Positions 46,203 to 57,344 of a stretch of 64,000 bases of DNA are shown piece by piece. Location of the stretch: the NCBI RefSeq assembly GCF_028476545.1, contig NW_026731895.1, forward strand, positions 545,501 to 609,500. The letters are read 5' to 3'. Made by a program: the position numbers and the translations under genes. Each line of letters starts with the position of its first letter. Position 1 is the stretch's first letter. This stretch comes from Physella acuta (lineage: Eukaryota > Mollusca > Gastropoda > Physidae). A model generated the notes under the pieces. That model saw only the letters and a list, made by a program, of their open reading frames with translations, did no database searches and was not told the DNA's origin.

Positions 46203-47199
46203 GGAAAAAAAGTCACAGGAAAAAAAAAACACAGGAAAAAAAAACACAGAAAAAAAGTCACAGGAAAAAAAGTCACAGGAAAAAAAGTCACAGGAAAAAA
46301 AGTCACAAATATATATTTGCATGATATTTGATAATACTTTTATGTATTAAATATTTAGAGAGTGCAAATTAACTTAGGATTAATTAAATGTAATGTAATG
46401 TGTGTAGGCTGTATACGCATAGTAATTTTTATTATTAATCTAAAAATATTTATTATGAAGTATGTAGATTGTAATTATTTTAAACTTAAGATTAGTAGCA
46501 TTTAATATAATGCTCCAAAGTTTACGTTTTTTATCGTGTTTTTTTTAAATACAAACATTAAATTACCGTGAAATGGTAAGTTCATCTGACTTGCTGCCCT
46601 CAACTCATGGCAACAATAGTTATGTTTAGTTCAACCACCTTTACTGCCCACATTTATCACGCTCATTACATAACAAAACTTAGGATCAAAACAGAAAGCC
46701 GACAAGGTTCAAAGGCTGTCATTGACGCATAACGTCAACAAAACAAAATATGTTCGGACAATGCCTACTGAGGAGAGGCCAACCAATGAATAGCCTACGG
46801 CAAAATGTGCCTAAATTTCTTTTATAATTAACTTTTCTACCGCGTAATTAACTAAATACGTAACAAAAGTCTAGATTGTTGTGTTAGTTATCTTAGAGTA
46901 TTTTTACTTACAATTGTTATAAATCATAATACTTTTAACGTCTATAAATAATTTATGCTATTAAAAAATACAGCCCACAACAATAAACATACAAAATTTT
47001 ACAATTCTTAACAAATTAATAAAAATATTTCTAAAAAGATTTTTGTGACTTTTTTTCTGTGACTTTATTTCTGTGACTTTATTTCTGTGACTTTTTTTCC
47101 GATAAAATTTTTCCACTGTGACTTTTTTTCTGTGATTTTTTTTCCTAGCAAAAACTGTGACTTTTTTTCTGTGTTTTTTTTTCCTGTGACTTTTTTTCC
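46203..47199. mobile_element. Foldback-like element with repetitive terminal inverted repeats
   Basis: The left arm (46203-46310) is tandem GGAAAAAAAGTCACA and the right arm (about 47050-47199) is its reverse complement, TGTGACTTTTTTTCC. The outermost 30 or so bases of the two arms agree after inversion, including a shared AAAAACACAG variant as second unit. The 740-bp middle is AT-rich and has no open frame of interest. No clean target duplication is visible. The shape resembles foldback elements, but the family is unassigned. Confidence 0.6.
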
Positions 47200-48811
47200 G
47201 TTTACCCTCCACCCCACCCCTTCCACTTCCAGCTGCTCAAAGCGTAAGTACTTTCCAATGTTCTTGAGGGAAAGAAAAAAAAAATTATGCTTTCGTGAAT
47301 GCCGTATTAGTCCTAAAATCCGCCCGTAATAAATACATCTAACATTATATAACGGCATTGTTTCGTTTATGTTCAGCGAAACACGTCTTCATTTTTAACA
47401 TGGAGGTTTGACAATGATTGTTTTTTTTTTTTTTTTAAAAGCTATTTAAACGCAAGTCAATTTTTTTACCCCCCATCAATTATAATCTGACGTCAATTTA
47501 ACGCAGACGATCATGAGCTGTCGTGTTTTGAGCTGATTGTCTGATCCATTCAACTTTACCGTAGCCGTGGTTCGTTGTTTGTAACCCGTGCAGATTCGTG
47601 CCATTTTTTTTAGAGTGTGCGTGAAGGCTTTACATGTAAACAAGTTGTGAAAGGCTAATGCAGTCTACTCTTTGTGTAGGTGATGCTTGTAGCGAGCCAT
47701 CTGAATAACGTAAATACTTTAAAGGCTCATTCATCTAAATATAAAAATAATGTATTAGTTGACAGTTCATTTCCTTCCTCCTCCTTATTCCCCTCCCCCC
47801 CCCCCCTCCCTATGCTTATTGTCAACGTGCATTTAACTGAAGAGTTACGGTAATATCAATTTAAACAGAGGGGAAAAAAGGCAGAGCCTGCAACGGGGCC
47901 AATACAAGCAGACGATAACAGACACAGACCAATCGTCTCGTGCCACCCCCACCCCCCCCCCCCCCCCCCTCCCCCTTCCCTACCGGCGTGTAGATTACCC
48001 CAGGGCCCCGCGTGTCTGGAGTAACGGAACGCTAAAATTTTTGTTGTGTGTAGCACGAGCATGGCGGACAGCGTGTGAACGAAATTCTGGACTACACGCC
48101 TGTTGTTTAGCTGTTAGATCTAGGTCTCCGTGTGATGAGTTGTGTACAGCTGGGCCGGCTAAGGAAAGGATTGCTCGATATTTCTCAGTTTATTTGGAGT
48201 TTTTCTCTCTTGCAAAACAAAGGTGATTTCGGTTTTTATTTCTGTATGATGAGCTAGATGAATGACGAATATTATAAGGCTATAAGGTTATCTTTCTACT
48301 CTTGAACTTACAAAGTTACACCTGCGATAGGAAGAGGTGTTGGCCTATCTCGGCACTCTTAAACTTTACCCTCATAGGCCCTTATCCCGTATCTATCTAC
48401 CGTACACTACAGGTTCATAGCAGTGGTTCTACTCGACTAACCTACCCTACACGGCCTATACGTAGGCCCCTACTATATCTACATGTACATACACATAGTT
48501 ACATACGTTACATAGGCTACTATATGTGTAATACATCTGACTTTTCAACACTGACTACAACAAATGTATAGGCCTACACATTTCAAACGCACGTGTAAAA
48601 AATACAAATCTTGCAACATTAAAATTCAAATTAGCTAGGCCTACATAGTCATACATCATAACCCACTTAAGCCACAACATATTAACATGTTACTGATGTA
48701 TTTTGTATGATAAACTTAACCCTGTCTATTGACTTATAAGAGCACACTAACCTCACGTAATTTTGTATCGTCTTCGTCATGCTTCTACACTTTCAAAACA
48801 GGAGTGTTCCT
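47200..48811. other. Unique intron-8 stretch
   Basis: T-runs and C-runs, and a GC-richer part at about 47870-48230 with ATGGCGGAC at 48061 that stops after five codons. TAGGCCTAC words are frequent. No exon can be supported. Confidence 0.5.
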
Positions 48812-49056
48812 CAGAGGCGTAGCGACCCTTCCCGGCGCCCGGGGACAAACATTCCATTTGCACCCCCCTCGAACTTTTTGATTTGCACCCCCCCCCCTCC
48901 CTCGAACTTTTCATTTGCACCCCCCCCCCCCCTCAAACTTTCAATTTGTTTTTCCAACCCATTTTGGCGCCCCCCTAAGGTCGGCGCCCGTGGACATATG
49001 TCGCCCGCCCCCCCCCCCCCCCCCCCACCCACCCCCCACCCCTCGTTACGCCTCTG
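48812..49056. mobile_element. hAT-like MITE (CAGAGGCGTAGCGA family), complete
   Basis: The left end is CAGAGGCGTAGCGA and the right end reads CGTTACGCCTCTG; inside are C-runs and repeated ATTTGCACCCC words. It is flanked by perfect 8-bp target duplications, GTGTTCCT at 48804-48811 and 49057-49064. This is the clearest member of the family in the window and fixes its boundaries and hAT-type target size. It is non-autonomous (245 bp, no transposase). Confidence 0.85.
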
Positions 49057-50107
49057 GTGTTCCTAAATCTAAAAGTTTTCTTCTTTTAACTGGGTGCCGG
49101 TTATAAATTTTCATTGGTTTAAGACGAAGTTTAAGTCCATAGTAATTATAAGTAATTTACTAAGCTTAGTGTATTTTACTTAATTAGCACCACCTATTGG
49201 TATTGTTATGCTGTAAATCAAGAGAAAACCATGCAGTATGTTAGTGTTAGTTCTCTGAACCCATGTAGAAAGGAAGGGTCTAGTGCAGTGACTAAGGCAG
49301 GGTTCGGCTTATTTGTCAGAGTCGCCAATATCAAACGATGTTTGTGTTGTGACTATATGGGAGGGATTGTCAGTGATAACCTTACCCCCCCCCCCCCCCC
49401 CCCCCCCCACACACACGCACATAATCTCCCTCCATACACATACTCCTTATTCTAATGACACAATACTACGCTTTTGTTTTATATGTAAGGTAGGCGTCGG
49501 AGTAATGGGCAACTGCGGGTGGCATCAAAAGTAATTACAGTAAAAGGATTCACTTGTATTCAGTAGACTTGGTTTAACAAGCAGGCTAGATTAAGCCGTT
49601 ATCTACTGCTTTAATTTAGAAGTGTTAACGACACATTTGTTATACACCCACTAGATGTGTGTGGTGGTAGAGGTGTTAACGACGTGTAGACAATACATGC
49701 ATTAGATAAAATGGGATCAGGTTTTTTATAGTGCCTCCATACCACACGATGATGTAATGTACCGGGTGCTATCTTTTAATGTCTAGACGCCTGCGTGTGG
49801 TAATTATATCAGACGCCGGTTATTCATATTATGATGTATAAATAATTAGCTTAATTAATGTCGCCCTGGTTTGTGGTTGTGTAATTTTTAAATATTTAAT
49901 TAGTGTCCACAAAGCTCATGTAAAGTTTTAAAAAACATGTAACTAATATTTATCAACCCGGTAACGTAACGACCCCCGCGGTGTACAATCTTACATTTAT
50001 AACGACCCGGTGTATACAAAGTGTAATCGTTTGACTAAACTGTAAGGTCGCATCATACTGTTTCAACTGTAAAGGCTAACAATAAACTGTTTTAGGCTAT
50101 GAACACC
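49057..50107. other. Unique intron-8 stretch
   Basis: Contains a C-run of about 24 at 49385; no exon supported. Confidence 0.5.
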
Positions 50108-50265
50108 TGGTGTGTGGCTAAATGACCTCTGTAAGGATAGACCTTCTAAAGCTAAATGACCTCTGCAAGGATAGACCTTCTAAAGCTAAATGACCTCTGC
50201 AAGGATAGACCTTCTAAAGCTAAATGACCTCTGTAAGGATAGACCTTCTAAAGCTAAATGACATA
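50108..50265. repeat. Four-copy repeat, 34-bp unit
   Basis: Clean copies of GCTAAATGACCTCTGCAAGG and ATAGACCTTCTAAA. Confidence 0.94.
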
Positions 50266-51404
50266 TGTAAGGGCAACCACAGTTGGATGAAGAAATGACA
50301 AATTAATTAAAGACAGTCTTTAATATAATTAAATGCCATCTGTAGGACTAGCCGGTTAAAAATTTACACGGCATTGTGGCCGGTTATGTTGACCGGTTAC
50401 CTGTAGTCACTCGGTCAGTGTGTCATCGTCCCCCCGTCCCCCCCGTAGACCGTGACTGACCATACCGTCCCCAACCCAGTCAGGTCCCTGTAATGTGGAC
50501 CGTGTCTGTCCTGGCATCTGTTGACCATGTGCCCCCCCTCCCCACCTCCTAAATGTTTGACCTTCTCACCCTAGGCATCGAAAGAAACTCGCCCTCTCCA
50601 CCCCCCCCCCCCTCCATGCTACCATTAAATTAATCACCGTTCATGATATGTGGGTCTGTTTGCCCATACATTCACTGAGGCTGACCACACCCTCCTCCCC
50701 CCCCCCCCTCTATTAATGACAGGTCCTGTCTAGACGTTTATCGAGACAGACGCACTACCACCCCTCACCTCCCCTGTTATAATGACTAGTCCTGTCTGTA
50801 TACCCACCACTACTGACCACACACAGATCACCCCTGTACTCTGGTTAGCTTTAAGACTACCCATGACGTGATATTGGCGAGGGTAGCTATTTACACATTT
50901 TTATAGTAATGTAAGTATTGTTAGCTTATGTATAACCAGCCCTGGGTAAGGCAAGGAAACCTTTTTTTTTTTTAAATTTACTTTCTGTGTCCCTGCAGAT
51001 GAAATTATTATTATCATGAAAAACAAATACCCAATGGGTTCTCACTTTATGGCTACCTATCCCTGTTCACGGGGGATTTTCTGGGCGAGAGACCAAGTTG
51101 TAATGTTGTAGAAAAGTTGGTTAATTCAACAACATATAAACCCAACATATACCCGAGATTCTCATAACATAAACGTTGGTGCCAAAGTTGTATACTTGAT
51201 ATGAATTTGTTGAGACGTCTTTTTATAGTTGTGTGCACGTTTGTGTATTCATGTATAAACAGCTAAATAAAACAATACAATTTTTTTACGTTCAACGTTA
51301 CACCCAAAAGTCAGGTTTCAAAGACATCCAAAAGGTTTTAAATTCAGGAGATTTAAAACTAAAAGCTGGTAGTGTTTTAGGTAGGTCCACACAACTGCAT
51401 GACC
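50266..51404. other. Unique intron-8 stretch with C-runs
   Basis: GACCGTGT/GACCATG-type words and pyrimidine runs between 50400 and 50830; nothing coding is supported. Confidence 0.5.
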
Positions 51405-52302
51405 CATGTATACCAAACAACTACACCCATGACCCAGACACCCACACACCACCAATGACCCAGACACGCCCACACTACATCAATGACCCAGACACCCACA
51501 CACAACACCAATGACCCAGACCCCCACACAACACCAATGACCCAGACACCCACACAACACCAATGACCCAGACACCCACACAGCACCAATGACCCAGACA
51601 CCCACACAACACCAATGACCCAGACACCCACACAACACCCACCAATGACCCAGACACCCACACAACACCAATGACCCAGACACCCACACAACACCCACCA
51701 ATGACCCAGACACCCACACAACACCCACCAATGACCCAGACACCCACACAACACCCACCAATGACCCAGACACCCACACAACACCCACCAATGACCCAGA
51801 CACCAACACAACACCCACCAATGACCCAGACACCCACACAACACCAATGACCCAGACACCCACACAACACCCACCAATGACCCAGACACCCACACAACAC
51901 CAATGACCCAGACACCCACACAACACCCACCAATGACTCAGACACCCACACAGCACCAATGACCCAGACACCCACACAACACCCACCAATGACTCAGACA
52001 CCCACACAACACCCACCAATGACCCAGACACCCACACAACACCCATGACCCAGACACCCACACAACACCCACCAATGACCCAGACACCCACACAGCACCA
52101 ATGACCCAGACACCCACACACCACCAATGACCCAGACACCCACACAACACCCACCAATGACCCAGACACCCACACAGCACCAATGACCCAGACACCCACA
52201 CACCACCAATGACCCAGACACCCACACAACACCAATGACCCAGACACCCACACAACACCAATGACCCAGACACACCCACACAACACCAATGACCCAGACA
52301 CA
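51405..52302. repeat. C/A-rich minisatellite, 27-30-bp unit
   Basis: About 33 copies of ACCAATGACCCAGACACCCA and CACAACACC, with a subset gaining ACCC. The Cys/Trp-rich minus-strand frames come from this array. Confidence 0.96.
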
Positions 52303-53407
52303 CACACGCCGTGATGTTTTTTGTATAAATTGTATTTATCCCTGCATACATCTTTATTTGTTCGATTGCCATCCGCCTGTTGAAATGGTGTGAGGTGAGG
52401 TGTGTGTGGTGTGTGTGTGGGGGGGGGGGATCACGAGAAGCTCTACACAGAGACCTCAGTGATGATCGCACCGCTGGGACTTGCTGGTTCGGATCTTCCC
52501 GATCTCTACATCTGATGTAATGTTTACGTAGATCTCTTCTAAGGTTGTGTTAAAGTTTCTATTTTATATATTTGATCGTGCACCCAGCTCATATTCGAGG
52601 TAGATATTTCTTGTATTAACGTATAACAACACTCATAAAGTCGTCAAGTGTTCATGTGTTGTGACGGTGTACTATAGGCACTACCAGCACATTAACTGTG
52701 CAGTGGTACGAAGCTTATACCTACAATATAATTTTTTGTTAGATCAAACAAAAGTTTTCGTCACAGTGGACTATCCCGTGTGTTATTTGACTGTAGGACA
52801 AATGTAAATCGTTGAGTAGAGTGGGCTTATTTTAATGTGTTAGTTGACTAACTCGGCAACTGAATGCCAAAAAGTGTGGAGCAACCGCACTTACCTGTGG
52901 AGCAACTGCACTTACCTGTGGAGCCGACGCCGTCTGCCTACGTCACAGCACGTACATTCATTCATTAAGTCAGGATAAGCGAAGGTACTGGAGTAAATGA
53001 CAGAGTTTGCGCCAGGCCTGCAAATGTCTCTATTCGGTGGACTAGAATGTCTTGGTGAGTTTTCTGTGGAGACTTTAAGTGTTTTTACCTTTCACTTTTT
53101 TGTCTCTGGTTTCTCGCCTGTATTGTTAGTTCCTCTAGTTTTGTTTTGAAAGGCTTTTATTTTTTTAACGGAGAGTTAAGTGGTTTTACTTTTTTGTTTT
53201 GTCTTTCTGTGACGACCGTGTTAGTACTTTTTATTTCTAGCTATTTCTTGTAGACCCTCGGGTTTTTATGAGTGGTGTTACTTTCTGTGAAAAAAGTTCA
53301 TATTTACTTCATCTTTAAAGTCGTTTGTTTCAGTTGTTATGTGAGTTATGCCGTGTGTTCTTACAAGCAAAGTCCAAATAGTTATACATCAAACATTTGA
53401 TACATAC
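52303..53407. other. Unique intron-8 stretch with a possible internal first exon
   Basis: Around 52930-53056: a TACGTCACAGCACGTAC patch, then an ATG at 52997 opening 19 codons (MTEFAPGLQMSLFGG then LECL) into a strong GTGAGT donor at 53055. This could be a first exon of a shorter isoform, but its phase (1) does not fit the phase-0 end of exon 8, and no transcript evidence can be seen. Confidence 0.3.
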
Positions 53408-53672
53408 ACAGAGGTCCTCACACATACTCATAGTTCATCACACACACACGCATATAGGTCTTATCACACTCGCAAAGAGGTCTTCACACACACAAAGAGG
53501 TCCTCACACACACAAAGAGGACCTCACACATACACGTATACACACACGCAACGAAGTCCTCATTTATACAAAGAGGTCCTCACAAACAGGTACTCACACA
53601 CACAAAGATGTCCTCACACACACAGGATCTCATACACACACAAAGGTCCTCACACACACAAGATGTCCTGCC
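53408..53672. repeat. Degenerate CACACAAAGAGGTCCT repeat
   Basis: About 12 loosely spaced copies of ACACAAAGAGGTCCTCACAC with divergence. Confidence 0.88.
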
Positions 53673-54205
53673 ACCACCCCTTGATGACCAGGCCAGCTGT
53701 GTAATGAGATCTTTGTTTACATGTAGCACCATGGCGCCCATCTCACCTGACGAATCTGTTTGAGCCTCACCTGGTGGCTCCAGAGGCAGCCAGCACACGA
53801 GCGCTCCCAGCCCTCGTGAGTGTGGGTGCCTTTCACATGGGTAGCAGTTTAAACTGGTCGACTAGTCCTTACAAAACTAGTGCAATGTTAACACTTCTAG
53901 AAACATCTCTAACCAATTGATTTGGAGTAATTAATGTGGTTTAGTCTTTAGTTGGCAATTTTTAAACTTTGTAATGAACAATCTTTAAGTAAACTTAAAA
54001 CTGATGGTGAATTCTAATCACCCTAGGTCACCCATATAAACTATTCTGGTAGCTGTCATTTGATTCTGCTAACGTAAACCACGTAAAATGGATGTCCTTT
54101 AATGACGGCTAGTTCAGCTGGTTACATCATTGCCTGGTCTGGTGACTCCACTGTCTTGTTACTTAGATACTGGCATTGGTCAGTGACCGACCCCTCCCCT
54201 TAGAT
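53673..54205. other. Unique intron-8 stretch
   Basis: A good Kozak context (CACCATGG at 53728) opens only ten codons before a stop. A CCTCGTGAGTG donor-like site follows at about 53816. A TAGTTCAGCTGGTTACATC at about 54109 resembles a tRNA A box. None is convincing alone. Confidence 0.4.
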
Positions 54206-54590
54206 CAGGGGTTCCCAACCCCGTGCCCGCGGGCGCCAAGGCGCCCGCCGAACGATTCGTATGTGCCCGCCTCTCACTATTCGACAGAGACAGAATTTTT
54301 TTCATAAACATTATTGGAAGGTTGAAGGGGATGGAAATCGAAAGTTTGAGGGGGGGGGGGGGCTGCAAATCCAAAATTTGAGGGGGGGGGGGTGCAAATC
54401 GAAAATTTGAGGGGCGGTGCAAATCGAAAGTTTGAGGGGGGGGGGGTGCAAATCGAAAGTTTTGTTCCCGGGTGACGGGAAGGGTTGCTACGCCTCTGGA
54501 AGGAGTTTGTCGATTTAAAATAGGTGGTGCCCGCCACCTTACCGATATTTTAGAATGTGCTCTAGAATAAAAAAAGGTTGGGAACCCCTG
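54206..54590. mobile_element. hAT MITE with 8-bp target duplication, carrying a fragment of another MITE
   Basis: The termini CAGGGGTTCCCAACC and GGTTGGGAACCCCTG are perfect 15-bp inverted repeats of a widespread hAT type. The target duplication CCTTAGAT is perfect (54198-54205 and 54591-54598). Inside, ending at 54498, is the GCTACGCCTCTG terminus of the CAGAGGCGTAGCGA family in reverse orientation, with its G-runs; I do not see its other terminus. So one MITE landed in another before or after insertion here. It is 385 bp with no transposase. Confidence 0.88.
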
Positions 54591-54904
54591 CCTTAGATAC
54601 TTGTATTGGTCAGTGACCCACCCCCTCCGCATCTTAATTGTTTCTCACTTTTGCGGTTGTGCTCATCATACCTGGATTAAGTGACGCCACTACCTGGTTA
54701 CCCTCGAGTAACGACGCCACTTACCTGGGTCCGCAAACTCTCTGTACTTGACTGGTGACGCCACATAAAAATTTAACACTTTTGTACCAAGGCGTTCCCA
54801 TAGAAAAACACTACAATATTTATCAGACTCATTCTTACACCCTCGTATAATTTTTCTCTATATGTATCATACCTCTATAAATATATTTATCCCTCTGTAT
54901 CTAT
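54591..54904. other. Unique spacer
   Basis: The sequence just right of the element (ATTGGTCAGTGACCCACC) repeats that just left of it, a small tandem duplication predating the insertion. Confidence 0.55.
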
Positions 54905-55062
54905 ATTTATCCCACTGACTTCTACACTATCCCACTAATCCCTACACTACCCCACCAATTCCTACACTATTCCACTAAACCCTACACTATCCCACTTATC
55001 CCTACACTATCCCATTAATCCATACACTATCCCACTAATCCCTTTACTATCCCACCTCTCCG
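54905..55062. repeat. Minisatellite of about 21 bp
   Basis: About eight copies of CCCTACACTATCCCACTAAT. Confidence 0.92.
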
Positions 55063-56469
55063 TTCTACCATTCCTTTACTCACTCTACTGCTCGCGTCTC
55101 CCTTAATTTACTCACCTACACCTGACCTTGTTGCTCCCTCCCCTCTAAACACACTGCACCCACTGATAGGCTCACGACACAAGACACGCCTATCTTTATT
55201 TATGCATCCTAATTAGAAGAGGGTCGTCCTTTCTTCTAATTAAATGACATTTGACATGTCATAATGCCATGGCACAAGTTATACTATCAACACATGTCAC
55301 AGTATAGCTTAAAACATTTCTTTGATGTTTGGTAATTACATTGATTTATTTCAATCAGGTTCTGCACTATATTACACGTGTGTAAGTTATCTAATGTTAT
55401 CGCTGCTTACATGTAGTTGTCCCATGTGGTTATAAAAGTTGTTCGATGTCATTTCAAATTTTAAGTTGGTCGATGTCTTTACATGTCATTTACTACAACC
55501 TCATAAATCGATGGCCCAAGTGCACTACCTATAATCACTACATATTATATAACTACCCATTATAAAATCATCCATTATATAACTTCCTATAAGATCACTA
55601 CCCATTATATAACTATCCATTAAATAACTGCCCTTTCAGTAACTGCATCGATAAGTTTTTTTGTCTCTAACCTATACCCGGTGCAGCAGCATATGCAACT
55701 GTACACACTGTTGTGTACTAGACCACCAAGCTAGCGTGATACATTCAACTTTCCCGACACAAAAACTGCTGTTAAAATTTTTTTTACAGTTTTTAATTTT
55801 GACAAACATAAATGTACACGATATTTTTTAACGTTAAAATAGACCCACAGCATGCCGCTCCAGGCTACCCTCACAAAAAGGTGGAGGAACACACATGGCA
55901 ACCTCTAACACCCCCCCCCCCCCCCCCCACCCACCTAGCCCCTGCATGGCGCCCCAGTTGTTACCGTGGACCTAGTAACAAGGGCGCCATTTGATACATT
56001 CATTTAACTGTCAGCGCAGGTTGGCACTGGGAACTTTTTCTACTCGCACATACAATTTTAATTGGTAACATAACACCTTAAGTATGCCTGAGTCATTTTC
56101 TCGGAGAATGTTTGGATTAAATTTTTTTAACGCTTTGTTTGAAGATTTTCACACAACCTTCGCTTCCTGAAATGACGCGAACAATTTTTTTCCTCAGGAA
56201 ACATGACTTCCCTCCTCTTTCTCTCTCTCCCCCTTCCCCTCTTAATACTCATAAATGAATAGTTCGGGTGATTTATAAAGGTGAGTTGTCTCACCTGTCC
56301 TGGTCTAATGAGTAACTTGTTGGTGCTAATTGGCCAGCGTTCATAAAGTCTGTCTAGCAACTGCTGAACCTGCTCAACACACTGGTAAATAATTAGTTAA
56401 CAGCAGTTGGTGATTTCACATCACCCTGTTGTTTTATTACAGTTGTGGTTTATATTCAACCCCTACCCA
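55063..56469. other. Unique intron-8 stretch
   Basis: Short TATATAACTACCCATTA repeats at 55535-55630, a C-run at 55912; no exon supported. Confidence 0.5.
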
Positions 56470-56608
56470 TCAACTCTAAGACCACCCATCCCCGCTCTTA
56501 GACTCCACCCATCCCCACTCTTAGACTCCACCCATCCCCACTCTTAGACTCCACCCATCCCCACTCTTAGCCTCCACCCATCCCCAGTCTTAGACTCGAC
56601 ACATCCCC
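56470..56608. repeat. Minisatellite, 23-bp unit
   Basis: Six or seven copies of CACCCATCCCCACTCTTAGA and CTC. Confidence 0.94.
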
Positions 56609-57344
56609 ACTCTTTTGATTTCACCTACTCTGTAAAAACTCGCACCCTCACACACCCAAACAATGATTATAAAGATAATTGTGTGTGGCAATAAAAGCGT
56701 TGATCTCTCCAAATCTTTCTATAACTAAGAGAATGGTCAAAAGTGAGTTATAAATTTTGACCACCAACCCAACCCCCGTCAGCCACAGACTGGCGACTTA
56801 AATGTTTTTAAATGTTAAAAAAATGAGATTTATTTTTTTTAAATTCGGGTTTGAAAGACCCAATCTATTTTGACGTGTAGTACATTTAAATTTATACAGA
56901 GAGAGGAAATGTTTTAAAGGACAGGAAGTAACGGAACCTGTCAGGGACCCAGTTCCACGTCTGTCGACCTCCCGCTCAAGGTCATGGGGGTGGGTAGCAA
57001 TGCTAGAGTTCATGCCCTTATCTTATCGATATTCGAACCATATGGACCTAAATTGAACGCCATTTTATGCTGGAAACAGGATAAACACTAGACATACCAG
57101 TTTTGTTTTTGTCTTTTATCTTTGCTAGCTGTATTTAACCTGCGTGTTCAATAACCGTTAGATCGATGTATAACTCATCCCGTTATGTTGTTCCCACTGT
57201 TAACTACAGTAAGAAAAAACAAAACATTCGTTTGTAGTTTCCGTGTTGAAAACGGACTGTTAAAAAGTGTAGGGTAGAACATCAATAAAAGTTCCAAGAG
57301 AAATGGATGTTCTGGGATAGATGTACACCGCTTGTATGATCTGA
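56609..57344. other. Unique intron-8 stretch
   Basis: Nothing supported. Confidence 0.5.

Noticed and set aside
48061-48078. ATGGCGGAC as a gene start
   Set aside because: It stops after five codons and has no good donor nearby.
53728-53763. CACCATGGCGCCC as an internal start exon
   Set aside because: Good start context but a stop after ten codons; at most a small upstream frame.
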